DNA from: Mikrocytos mackini
Lineage: Eukaryota; Endomyxa; Ascetosporea; Mikrocytida; Mikrocytiidae
Assembly: GCA_030180075.1 (NCBI GenBank)
Contig: JASNJN010000133.1
Span: 1-31,042, forward strand
Direction: 5' to 3'
DNA: 31,042 nt
Shown piece after piece: positions 1 to 9,782 of this stretch (within the stretch, counting starts at the first letter, position 1; each line of letters opens with the position of its first letter). The notes under the pieces were generated by a model. It had not been told where the DNA came from. It did no database searches and worked only from the letters and a program-made list of their open reading frames with translations. A program made the position numbers and the translations under genes.

Positions 1-1
1 G

Positions 2-1667
2 AAAGAGAATACGGAGTTTATTCATTTAGTTGATGAGACGGGGATTGTACAAGANAAGGATGGGAAATCCATATTTAAGTATGCATTTACTACTATAAAT
101 ATGATTTCAAATTTCGTAAGTTATGCAAAAAAAGAACTGTACTTTGATACAACCCATTCGACAAATCGATACAAATTTTACCTTACTGTCGGATTAGTAA
201 TCAATAGTTGTCAGCTTGCAACTCTATTTATATTTATAATCTCCAATACAGAACAGCAAGATGTACTAAAATAGCGTTTGCCAATTTTAAAAGGAAACTG
301 GGCATATTTGAGTTGCTAAAATACTTTATGAGCGATATGGCTTCCAATATATGGAATGCCTGGCATGAAGTGTTTGTTGGTAATACGAGGCAAATTTGGT
401 GCTATTTTCACTTTATTAAGGCCGTAACGAAAAGGCTTTGTTATTTGGAAAGTAATAAACCCCGGCGAATTAAAATAGAAAACATGTTAAACAATTTTAA
501 AGCGCTATCCGATACAAATGATTTTCTAAGAGAGTACCGACATTTTCTCAATTATATCAATGACAATAGCCAAAGATTTTACAAATATTTCATTAAAAAT
601 TATGACAAGAATATAACAAAATGGGGATTAAATTATAGAGAAGGCTCTGCCTCGAACACTAATAATTTTTGTGAGTCATTCTTCGGTAAGCTCAAAAGAG
701 TATATCTGAAATGGAATGTGAGAATGAACCTACAAGAACTTATAAATTTATGTATGAAATGCGCAAATGAGATTGACATTGTGACTTCACAGTGCATTGA
801 ATTAAACAAGATTTCTAGCTACAGAATACGACGGACACATGAGAATCATAAAAGAGCGATTAAGGAAGGATATAAGGTATTTCAAACTGAAGACAACCGA
901 ACTTTTACTTTCAAGGACAAGATCGTCGAACTTACGGAATTAAGCTGTCAATTTGGTTGCTTACCCATGTGTAAACATTGTCAAATATGTTATCATATGG
1001 CTAGATGCTCTTGTTATACCAGTTTTTTAAAAAGGAAATATGCTGGCATATCCATTCCATTTTCATCCATAATCAGGAGACTTTGGATTTCAATTCTCAA
1101 TACTTCTTAACTTTTAGTGATCTTAATGAGAAAAGCAACACTTTTAAAGATACAACAACTCAGGACGAAGGTGCTCGGAACATAGTGAAAAAGAAAGGGA
1201 AATTTGGTACAAATAATAAAGCTGAACTATTCGAGAAAATTGACAATATCAAACGGGGGGTGGAACTCATATCTGATGATGAAGAACTTTCAAGCTTATA
1301 TAATTCCCTATGCCTTATTGAAACTGAAGTCGAGTGTTTCCTATCAAGACGTGTGTTTAGAGCCAACGAAATTAAAGACAAAAGAAGAATTAACATCCCC
1401 CAGAAAAGAATAAACAAGGCACTATTGGAAAAGGTATATGATAACAAAAAAATTGAACTGAAAGATTACACTTGTTCTAAAAGGGGGAGAAAGTCTAAAC
1501 ACACATCAAATGTACATTGCAAAATATGTTTTTGTTATAATGATAAATTAGGGGGTGATGTGTTATGGATTTATTGTGATAGATGTGACAAATTATATCA
1601 CCAAAGTTGTGTCCAAGATAAATATAATATTTCGAACTTGGAAACTTTTGTATGCTGCATGAAATAA
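2..1667 (+). pseudogene. MULE-family transposase with C-terminal PHD finger, 5' partial, frameshifted
   Basis: This is a Mutator-like DDE transposase spread over three frames. Frame 2 (2-274) carries the first catalytic Asp in YFDTTHSTN (codon 146-148). Frame 1 (about 265-1035) carries the second Asp in MSDMAS (codon 334-336), the Cys/His pair in WCYFHFIKAV, and the probable catalytic Glu in NNFCESFFGKL (codon 673-675). It ends in a Cys/His cluster, CKHCQICYHMARCSC, resembling a SWIM finger. Frame 3 (about 1040-1667) adds a basic KRGRKSK stretch and a PHD-like finger with CKIC, then CDRCDKLYHQSC, then CC. The first shift lies between about 230 and 275 and the second in the T/A run near 1023-1035. 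The 5' end is outside the window. It is related to the transposase at 5246-7659, which has a similar Cys/His cluster but no PHD finger. It is probably a dead copy unless the shifts are sequencing errors. Confidence 0.85.
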
Positions 1668-2625
1668 CTAATTATTAAATTACAATTAAAATTATGTTTT
1701 AATATTTATATCCTATTAATCATTTTAGATACTACAACGTGCGATAATATGAAACTACTGCTTTTTTATTCTAATTCGACAATATATATTTAAATTATTT
1801 TACGTGGTCTCAAATCTGAAATATCGTTATAATACTCCATTCGAAATAAAATCAACCAGAATTATCATTATAATTTCTTGATGGCACTAACAAGATCCAT
1901 ATTCTTTTCAATATCCACAGTTTAATTCAAAATCAAACTATCATCCAGCTCGGCTATTTTTAGTATAATATTTCCTTTGTATTTAATGTGTGTTGCTCTT
2001 TCCAGATAATGCTGTTGCATCTATTTAGCAACCCAATCGACACCCCAAATGTGTTCCAATAACATGATCATGTAATTTGTTCTTTCCACGAAGTATCACG
2101 TCATTTCTGTGTTAATTCATTGGCCTCGGGCAAATGTCATCAGTTATAATCTAGTCTGCAGTACAAAGAAACTCTCCATATCAATATTGTGTGACGTTGC
2201 TCTTTCAGATTGGTGACTGTTAAACATGTCTATATACAGTCGGGAATCTAAAATAGTCGGGTAGTATTGCCAATTGCTCCCAAATATAACCTTTATGACT
2301 TTTGTAGGATATATATGAGAATGGATGGGTCTTTTTCTGCAGTAGGCGTACTTGGAAGATATTTAGTCATTCTTATGTTTTCAGAAAATTTAAAATTTAG
2401 AATGTCAATTTGCAGGGGATTAGTACATTTAACCACATTTGCTATACCATAATCAATGTTCATATATGTTTACAATAAATTCTACTGGCGATTGTTTTGA
2501 GAAACAAGTCACATGTTAAAATAATAACGACTCTCGCAAATATAAGCACCAATATCAACAAAAACGTCATTTTGGTGAATATTAGACATTAATATCCTAA
2601 CATATTGTATAACTATAATTAAAGC
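1668..2625. other. Intergenic stretch without a recognised gene
   Basis: This AT-rich sequence has no convincing intact gene. On the minus strand, 1922-2095 reads as a short protein-like relic with one internal stop (peptides LLEHIWGVDWVAK and YLERATHIKYKGN) that I cannot assign to a family. A plus-strand open frame at 2267-2452 has no start context and no recognisable motif. I see no terminal repeats here. Confidence 0.5.
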
Positions 2626-2829
2626 TCATACACACAAAAAATAAAATCTTGGAAAATTAATACTTTCATAGCCATAATGAGGTACTCCAGTCGTAGCTGT
2701 CCCCCAGTACACCTTCAGATCCCGTTGTTTTAATATATCGGCCAACAGTGTCTTAAAGTCTTCTCCTATGCATTCGTCAACTCCACGTGTGATCGTTTCT
2801 ATTTTATCTTCCAATGAAAGTGTTCGCAT
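2626..2829 (-). CDS. Small protein resembling dynein light chain LC8 (tentative)
   Basis: This is a 67-aa intronless ORF. Its ATG (2829-2827) sits directly behind an AAATTT box shared with the divergent gene at 2850, which supports the start. Residues about 6-36 are predicted to form two helices. The C-terminal part, with a W, then TTG, then ESINFPRFYF, recalls the LC8 signature in which a Trp-containing strand is followed by E-x3-F-x2-FY. LC8 proteins are about 89 aa, so this one is shorter at both ends and lacks the last beta strand. LC8 binds dynein intermediate chain and many other partners as a dimer. The match is weak, so an unrelated small microsporidian protein is a real alternative. 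The gene context (short divergent spacer, no frameshift) suggests a genuine host gene. Confidence 0.4.
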   Translation of the reverse strand: MRTLSLEDKIETITRGVDECIGEDFKTLLADILKQRDLKVYWGTATTGVPHYGYESINFPRFYFLCV

Positions 2830-2849
2830 TTTAATTTTAAATTTACAAA
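2830..2849. promoter_or_regulatory. Shared AAATTT-type start box of a divergent gene pair
   Basis: The 20 bp between the two ATGs are only A and T apart from one C, and contain AATTTTAAATTT. Boxes of this type directly before start codons are described for microsporidian genes. Here one box must serve both directions. Confidence 0.65.
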
Positions 2850-3980
2850 ATGGGTATCTTCCACTCTACTCAAATAATGGGATCCATCGACTTCAGCGAT
2901 ATCATTAGCTCCTTGGAAACGAACAAACCTATCAATATAAACGAGAATAAAACCGACAAACTTGTGGTAAACAGACTGAAGATGATAAACTTGGATTTCA
3001 GCAACATAGTCACAAATTTCCAGTCATATAGTCCATTTGAAGATAGAATAAAAGAACACATGGCATTTAAGCGAAAATTTAAGGAGGAGAATGATGCAGA
3101 AGCCGAGGATTTCGACGATAGACTTGAAGAGGCCTTCGAAGAACACACGAACCAACTTTATATAGACTTAACATCGAACATCAAGGAACTGGCCTTTTAC
3201 CAAACTTTTGCCAAAGAACTTGTTGCGGCGTTACTTGAAGTCTTAAGTTTAACATTCAATTTTACGTTGAGTCAAAAACCTTCAAAAACAGGTTCAGTGA
3301 AACAAAAGAAAAATCTTAACAATTTGACGGAGAAGATCGAAAAGATTACAAGTGAAAAAATATATCTCAACGAATATTTGAGGCTGGAAACATTCGCTTC
3401 AGTATTGCTGCTTATTGAGAAAAGCAACCAGTTCGATATCATCAAAATGAACCAGGTCAAGCTGAACTTAGATTTATCTTACTACAGAAGACTCCAGAGG
3501 CTAGCCACCATAGAACCTCCATTTAAAGCCAACCTGGACAATCTCACTATCTTTTACAGCCCTTGGAAACCCTTTTTCCAATATATTTGGACGATTCTCA
3601 GAAACGAAAATATGAACGACGGGCTAATCGCAATACAGCTAACGAACCTAGTTAACGACTGCTTCAATGCTATTGAATCAGGTGTGTTCGGGGTACAAGA
3701 AACTGAAAAACTACTTAAGGAAAAGGGAATAGGAATTAACAGCAAATTAATTTGTTATACAATGATACGTCTCATTTGTTTGCTAGATCATGTCGAATTA
3801 GAAGGGGTATTCTTGAAGGAGTCAAAATTAGAAATAAAGGAAATTTTGAAGAGAATGAAGAAATCTTGGTATGACATAGAAGAAGTTTCGACACTATTAG
3901 CCGAAATAGAAAATAATGTTATGCATCTAGATGATAAGAAAACTAGCAGCGGGATAAGAAAATTATTCGAAAGTAAATAA
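2850..3980 (+). CDS. CYRI/FAM49-type Rac1-binding protein (CYFIP-related, DUF1394)
   Basis: This is an intact 376-aa ORF. It aligns along most of its length with CYRI (FAM49) proteins, which are about 324 aa. Diagnostic blocks are NFQSYSPFEDRIKE (56-69), FDIIKMNQVKLNLDLSYYRR (195-214), and the C-terminal run LDHVELEGVFLKESKLEIKE followed by HLDDKKTSSGIRKLF. The Arg pair at 213-214 in SYYRR corresponds to Arg160/161 of human CYRI-B, which contact active Rac1. The N-terminus MGIFHST has Gly2 and Ser6, fitting N-myristoylation as in family members, so it probably works at a membrane. Two insertions explain the extra length: an acidic one around residues 79-101 and a Lys-rich linker around 141-172. 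In animals and Dictyostelium, CYRI sequesters Rac1 and so restrains the SCAR/WAVE complex and Arp2/3 actin. The start is chosen because it abuts the AAATTT box. There are no introns or frameshifts. Confidence 0.85.
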   Translation: MGIFHSTQIMGSIDFSDIISSLETNKPININENKTDKLVVNRLKMINLDFSNIVTNFQSYSPFEDRIKEHMAFKRKFKEENDAEAEDFDDRLEEAFEEHTNQLYIDLTSNIKELAFYQTFAKELVAALLEVLSLTFNFTLSQKPSKTGSVKQKKNLNNLTEKIEKITSEKIYLNEYLRLETFASVLLLIEKSNQFDIIKMNQVKLNLDLSYYRRLQRLATIEPPFKANLDNLTIFYSPWKPFFQYIWTILRNENMNDGLIAIQLTNLVNDCFNAIESGVFGVQETEKLLKEKGIGINSKLICYTMIRLICLLDHVELEGVFLKESKLEIKEILKRMKKSWYDIEEVSTLLAEIENNVMHLDDKKTSSGIRKLFESK

Positions 3981-4048
3981 ATCAAACAATGTTCAAAATT
4001 ATGCCAAAACTTTGTTAATCTTGAAAAGATTAAAATATTCCGAAAATA

Positions 4049-4587
4049 CAGTAAAATGTAAACTACGAAGGTTTAGCCAATTTTAAGACTTAGTCGCTCC
4101 ATTCTTAGCCGATTTTAGGGGGTTTGGTCCAATTTAATTAAAAAATATGTTAATGTTTAAGTACTTTGGGGCAGTGGAAATGATACAGGATAATGAAAAT
4201 ATTGAATTTACCCCCAAATCAATCGCTTATATATTGTTTTATTAAGTTCTTTAGGTGGGTAATATTCTAGTGTTAGTAAAATTACAACATAATTTGGAAA
4301 TACCTATAAATTGTGTTTATCTCCATTTTAAACCGAACTCTGTGGTTAAAACGTTTTCCCGTGGTTTTATTTGTATTTAAAATTCACCATTCGTTTTTAT
4401 AGATGAAAATAGACATAATCAATAGGTTTTATATGATTTTCCCGAATGGATGATACAACCAAATGTCCTCCTTGGGGAAACAACAAATTGAGATTTTTGT
4501 TACCAAAATATATAAAGAGAATTTAGAAGTCTTAGCCAGTCCAAGGCATTTTGGGACAAAAACCGGCTAAACCTTCAGAGTTTACTG
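4049..4587. mobile_element. Mariner/pogo-like MITE with TA target duplication
   Basis: This non-coding element is 539 bp. The ends are inverted: left CAGTAAA... then GAAGGTTTAGCC, right GGCTAAACCTTC... then TTTACTG. Both sides are flanked by TA (4047-4048 and 4588-4589), the target duplication of the Tc1/mariner superfamily. A second, opposite-oriented and truncated copy lies at 15374-15555. Confidence 0.75.
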
Positions 4588-4837
4588 TAGTTGAAGTATT
4601 GATTTTGACTTTAAGAGAAATGTAAAACTTTATTTGTATATTTTATAGACGTTTGCAAAAATATCCGTACGATATTGTAAACTTCCATACTGAAAATCGA
4701 AGAGATTATTTTGTGAATAAAAAATTGTACACGATGTTTTGCAGTTTGTTTGCCCAAATATAGGTCTAATTTTAAAAAATAGAGATCACAATATCACAAC
4801 ATTTTCACTTTTACTCATTCATCCTCAAAAGGACGGA

Positions 4838-4948
4838 ATTTAAAAATTTAAAATTTTCCCTGGGTATCGCTGCAGAGTGCAACACGAGCCCAGGATGGAG
4901 GTGAAGAGTCCGAGGTCGCAACAACTAGCGCGACAAGGGCTCCACATT
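4838..4948 (+). other. GC-rich non-coding island preceded by an AAATTT box
   Basis: An AAATTTAAAATTTTC box (about 4845-4858) is followed by about 90 bp of GC-rich sequence with a possible CCTGGG/CCCAGG stem. It is cut off by the MULE inverted repeat at 4949. I recognise no RNA family in it. It resembles in layout, not in sequence, the islands at 18124-18293 and 25000-25291. Confidence 0.4.
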
Positions 4949-5364
4949 ACATGTCGAATAAATCTGGCAAAAAGTGTACTCAATATATACGTTTGTTTTT
5001 GTTTTTGTTGTAATATTATATTTATATCTATCTAGAGATGGATTTTTCAAATACCTTGTATCACATTACCTCAATTTGAAAGGTTTGTTATTAATTTCAG
5101 AATTTTATATAACTTTTACCAAATACTAAATATTTGGCTACAACTTAATTGGATTCTGTATATAACTATAGTGTAAGATATATAATGATTTAGATACGAA
5201 CTGAATAAACTATATATTTTACATTTTTAAAATTTTAAATTTCAGATGAATTGCAAATTTTGTGAATTCGTTTCACAAGACAAAAAATCCTTATTGGTGC
5301 ATAGAGCACAAAAGCACAATGCTGATAAAGACCCCTTTTGCCTTTTGTGCAATAAGTATTACAA
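4949..5364 (+). repeat. Left terminal inverted repeat of the MULE (416 bp)
   Basis: It is the inverted copy of 9367-9782. It includes the AAATTT promoter box and extends 119 bp into the transposase reading frame, covering the first 40 codons or so. The only difference I noticed is GGATTCTG here against GGATTATG in the right copy. Confidence 0.92.
5224..5245 (+). promoter_or_regulatory. AAATTT-type start box of the MULE transposase
   Basis: TTTTTAAAATTTTAAATTTC lies immediately before the ATG at 5246. The same box is present in the right repeat, pointing inward on the minus strand. Confidence 0.6.
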
Positions 5365-7659
5365 ATCAAAACAATCTTACACAAACCACAAAAAGACAAA
5401 GAAACACATCATTTTATTACATATAAAGAAACTATTCACGCTGTTTTTAAAAAAATGAACTTGCAAACGAAAACGAAACTCCTCTCCACTGATTTAATTG
5501 ATTATAAAGTTCAAAATTACACAATAGAGATTCCCGATAAAAGTGTCTTCTTTCTATCATTTTCAGAATTAGAAACTTATCTGAATGACAACGTGTTATT
5601 GGAACATTATAACTTCATCTTGACATCTGGAGACAAGAAACGCGGAGACTATCTAAGAACTTCGTACCGCTGTAATTATAAAACCAATGGTAGATTTTCT
5701 TGCAATTCTTTCTATACGATCGACAAATAAAAGCAACAAAATTACTATTTAACTTATAGGAATACACACAACCATCTTATTGATTTATCAAAGATAAGAA
5801 TTCCAAAAGTTGTGAAACAAGGTTTGATCAACCAAATTAAAACCGGTATACCTCTATCAGAAATCTATCAATCGATTTTGGATACCATAAAAGGCTTGGT
5901 AACTTCGAAGAGACAGCTTATAACAATGGCTTACCTGCGTTATTTAAAAAATAATTTTTGCATAACTAGAAAACTACACAATTCAGATTTAAAAAGTATA
6001 ATTCTTAACATAAAAAAATATACAGCAGGTAAGATTATTAAACATCTATTTACTAATATTTATGATATTGAAGATGACGTGGAAGGATCGGACGAATTTT
6101 TTTTGTTATTTCAAACTCATGCTCAAGTAGAATTCTTGGAAAGAAATAAAAGACACAACTGCCTTTTAATTGATGCCACTCATGGCACAAATTTATACAA
6201 CTATAAGTTAATAGTTGCAAGTGTATTGGACTCGGCACTAAAACCAAGACCAATTTTTTACTGTGTATTGAACTCCGAGAATACTAAACTTATTACAAGA
6301 ATTTTTCGAAATCTAAATTCTACAACAATGAATAATTTCAGCACTGATTACATCATGTCCGATATGGCGCCACAATATTATACTTCATATCAAACTACGT
6401 TCACAGACTCTTCTTCGTGGTTATTTTGTTTATGGCATGTCAAGAAAGCCATACAGAGAAACATGATCTTTAAGATTTCAAATAAGGTAACTCGGGCTAA
6501 AGTTCACGGAGAGTTTAATAATTTAATTCTAATCTCTAGTGCCGAATTGTTCAAAAAAGCATACAAAGAATTCTTATTGTTAATACTGAAAAGCTGTAAG
6601 GAATTTCATACATATTTTTATTCACAATATGACAAATCCATTAAAAACTGGTCTTTGGTTTACAGAAAGAAAAGTTTTGTCAACGTGAATATGTTCCAAG
6701 AATCAATGTTTAATGTAATAAAAGCAAACTATTTGGAAAGGAAGAAGAATAATCGCATCGACTTATTGTTAGAGAAATTAATTCGGTTTGACAATCATAT
6801 TCTTAGTCATCAATTTCGATCTTTAAGTAGTGACAATTTGGAATATAAAGGCCACAGATTCAAAACAATGGTAGAATCACATAGTAAAGCGTTGGATATG
6901 GTTGATTATAGAATTGAAAAGTCGGCAACAGGATATCTGGTTAAAATATACAAGGTACACATCAAAATCCTAGGAATCTGCAGTAATAACTGCCAAATCA
7001 TATGCAAAGAGTGTTCAATATGTTACCATTCTGTGTCTTGTAGTTGTCTCATGTTCTTATCAAAAAAGATACTCTGCAAGAACATACATTATTTAGCTTT
7101 GTATCTTGCAAAAGAAAGAAAAACTAAGAATTCAAAGCATATACCTGATACAAAAAATAGCTATGATTATACTGAACAAACCCCCATTATACATGGTACA
7201 AAACTTGATGTCATAAGGAAGCAGAGCACAATAAGAAACAGCGATATTAAAGAAACATCAAAAGAGGAACTGGGTGTGGTTGGAAGTACAACTAAACAAA
7301 TACCTGTGGATTCTGTATTTGGAACTAATTTAACTTTACAGAACTCAGATCAAAGCAAAAGTCGGGAATTTAATCAAATATCAAGCTTACAACATGAAAT
7401 TGAGGTATATTTCCATGGAACAGAAACTTCGGGAGAGGAAACTGCTTTAAAAGATGCAATAACTATTGAACAAACCAACTTGGCCAAAAAAATGACGTTA
7501 TTCATTAACAGTTGTGCGGGTTTAAAAAGCCATGATCATATATCTGAAATCTCACAAAATATTGATATATTAAATGAAAAGGTTATGAAACTCCATGAAA
7601 AAGAAAAGAATTATAATTTTGAGAAGAGGGCAATGAAGAAGCAAAAGCGAAATTTTTAA
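5246..7659 (+). pseudogene. MULE transposase with N-terminal C2H2 fingers; one frameshift and one in-frame stop
   Basis: The reading begins at 5246 with two C2H2 fingers (CKFC...HRAQKH and CLLC...HKKTKKH). It shifts frame in the A-run at about 5448-5455 and continues with a FLYWCH/WRKY-like metal site (YRCNYK...C...THNH) that is interrupted by TAA at 5728-5730. The frame then stays open to 7659. In the 615-residue open part counted from 5812, the catalytic residues are Asp121 in DATHGTN, Asp184 in MSDMAPQYY, the LCLWHVKKA motif, and probable Glu297 in MFQESMF. A C-terminal Cys/His cluster (CKECSICYHSVSCSC) resembles a SWIM finger, followed by a hydrophilic tail of about 200 residues. The whole would be about 800 aa, normal for the family. 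The GTG at 5812 is not a real start. If the shift and stop are assembly errors, the element could be autonomous. Confidence 0.88.
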
Positions 7660-9311
7660 GCGTTTTGGAGAATAAATAATTTGTTATCACATGTTCTGGC
7701 TATTGAATATCATAAGTTGAATGATAGTTTCATGAATATGTAAATTTTTAATAATATTGGTTTAAAATTAAAACAAAGATAATACATTTCTTTTATATAG
7801 GTCCTTTTTAATTATTATTATTATGCTTATTACACTATAATCTATCACAATTAAATAGAATTGTCTAATAATTAAATTTATACAAGAAAGCTTTATGGCC
7901 ATTAGAATATTTAAATAGCATAATTTTCCTTTTACTTTTAACAAGATAAACTTTGAACTATTAATATAGACAGAAATCTCAACGGCTTAATCATGGAGGA
8001 AGTGTTTCTTATAGACATCTTGTGTTAAGATTACATTCATAAGCACATTTTAAATGTTTTTTTTGTATTACACTGTGAAAATACCAGATTTCTAAAGCAT
8101 AAAGATGGCTATTGAATGGCCCGTGTTGTTTCCTTTGTTTATATGTCTTCAGTCGGTTTATTTCCGATTTCTACTATAACATCTTTGTTATTCCTCCTAA
8201 AGCTATCCATAATATTCTTCCTTAAGATAGTTATAGTTGGGAGTAATAAATGATTGAACAAAGCTCAGTGAGAATTCTTAAGAATACAGTTGATCGCTCA
8301 ATTTGTTATATAGTTGGATACATTTGATATGGCGAAGCATTAGAGAATTTTCATATGTCTTTTTTGTTGACTCATTTCAAACGAAACATTAGAATTCAGG
8401 TTGATAGTATAAATGACATCCCAGTTGACTCCGTTGAATATTGGTTGGACTCTTTTGATGTTTGTATCTGTGTCGCAAAGCTCTTAAGATTAGGTTGATT
8501 GCATTCTCGGTTAGTATTTCCCAAATTTGTAGTATGTTCTTGCCAATTCCAGTATATGGTTGAATCAATGAAATGGCGACTGTCAATACACACACCATCT
8601 GCATTTTCGATTTTCTTCTCCGCAGCTCTTAGTAGTTCTTGGAATTTGGAATGTTGTGAAAGTTAAATTTTGGAAATTGCTTTTGGTCAAAATATGGAGG
8701 AGTTATTAAATTATTATTGGCTAGTTTTAAATTATCCATAATATGTTTAAAAAGTTCAGTTCCGCAGCTTCTAAAAGTAAAAATTATTTTATTTTAAAAT
8801 AATATCAGACACAACCCGATAGGTAGTTTACCAAATAGATCTTATTGTTCAACGTAGTTTACCAATGTAAATTTTAATCAAAATTTATAAATCAATTATT
8901 TTTTTTAATAAATCCCACATCTACCAAAGATATAAAGTTACATTTATATTCATACAATAAAGCTATTCCATCGTTCTGTTTGTATGTGAAATTCCATGCC
9001 AAATTTGTTCTATCGCATTCAACATCGTATTATGAAGATTGGCACTTGGGTTTGTGTATATTCTTTAAATCGTTTTGTTTTGCTTTTTAAGTGAAAACAA
9101 CAATGGTAAATGTCAGTTTGGCAGTAATACACTTCTCAATAGATGTAACTCTTGGTCTTATGTCTAATTTAAAGTGTTGTTCAGATTATATTGATATCCT
9201 GTTTATGGATGACTGTGAATACGAAGCAACTTGTAAGAATCAAGCAATAATTCACAGCATACTATTAGTCTTTAAACGCTGATTTCCGAATGTTGTAAAA
9301 TGAACAGCTGT
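7660..9311. other. Internal right half of the MULE, largely without genes
   Basis: This stretch is AT-rich and lies inside the transposon. It holds the minus-strand relic at 8396-8739 and a 63-codon plus frame at 9091-9282 without recognisable motifs. I see no promoter box or repeat here. Confidence 0.5.
8396..8739 (-). pseudogene. Unidentified protein-like relic inside the MULE
   Basis: From an ATG at 8739-8737 the minus strand reads a protein-like sequence (LITPPYFDQKQFPKFNFHN). After a one-base shift near 8645 it goes on as LLRAAEKKIENADG, then CIDSRHFIDSTIYWNWQEH, and ends at 8396. The mix of charged and aromatic residues looks coding, but I recognise no family. It could be the remains of a second transposon gene, as in MuDR-type elements, or a captured host fragment. 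No AAATTT box precedes the ATG. Confidence 0.25.
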
Positions 9312-9485
9312 CTAATCAATGACGAAATTAAGTGCATGTTTTATAATAATTTCCCAAACAGATATCTTGTAATACTTATTGCACAAAAGGCAAAAGGGGT
9401 CTTTATCAGCATTGTGCTTTTGTGCTCTATGCACCAATAAGGATTTTTTGTCTTGTGAAACGAATTCACAAAATTTGCAATTCAT
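9312..9485 (-). CDS. Truncated zinc-finger ORF started from the right MULE repeat
   Basis: The right inverted repeat repeats the transposase promoter box and start codon, here on the minus strand (ATG 9485-9483). The first 40 residues equal the transposase N-terminus (one full C2H2 finger and the Cys pair of a second). The frame then leaves the repeat and ends after 17 unrelated residues (ISVWEIII...) at a TAG. If expressed, it would give a 57-aa protein with DNA-binding capacity but no catalytic domain. Whether it is made or is a by-product of long repeats cannot be told from sequence. Confidence 0.45.
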   Translation of the reverse strand: MNCKFCEFVSQDKKSLLVHRAQKHNADKDPFCLLCNKYYKISVWEIIIKHALNFVID

Positions 9486-9782
9486 CTGAAATTTAAAATT
9501 TTAAAAATGTAAAATATATAGTTTATTCAGTTCGTATCTAAATCATTATATATCTTACACTATAGTTATATACATAATCCAATTAAGTTGTAGCCAAATA
9601 TTTAGTATTTGGTAAAAGTTATATAAAATTCTGAAATTAATAACAAACCTTTCAAATTGAGGTAATGTGATACAAGGTATTTGAAAAATCCATCTCTAGA
9701 TAGATATAAATATAATATTACAACAAAAACAAAAACAAACGTATATATTGAGTACACTTTTTGCCAGATTTATTCGACATGT
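9367..9782 (-). repeat. Right terminal inverted repeat of the MULE (416 bp)
   Basis: It is the reverse complement of 4949-5364 with one visible difference. It includes the AAATTT box at 9486-9507 and the antisense zinc-finger start. Confidence 0.92.

Larger units (their letters stand above)
4949..9782 (+). mobile_element. Near-complete MULE DNA transposon
   Basis: This 4834-bp element is bounded by 416-bp inverted repeats that both begin ACATGTCGAATAAATCTGGC. It encodes a zinc-finger MULE transposase in its left half. The right half (7660-9366) is mostly non-coding apart from a minus-strand relic at 8396-8739. I see only one base difference between the repeats, so the insertion looks young, although the transposase carries one shift and one stop. 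The flanks (ending CCACATT, beginning TTCTGACC) show no obvious 8-11 bp target duplication. Confidence 0.9.

Noticed and set aside
2267-2452. 61-codon plus-strand ORF
   Set aside because: No start box, no domain, ordinary length for chance in this sequence.
4845-4948. RNase P, MRP, SRP or spliceosomal RNA in the GC-rich island
   Set aside because: I could not match any of their conserved core motifs with confidence, and the island is cut off after about 100 bases.
5236-5246. TTTCAG directly before the MULE ATG could be a 3' splice site
   Set aside because: No matching donor or branch site was seen upstream, and the AAATTT box at the same place is enough to explain the context.
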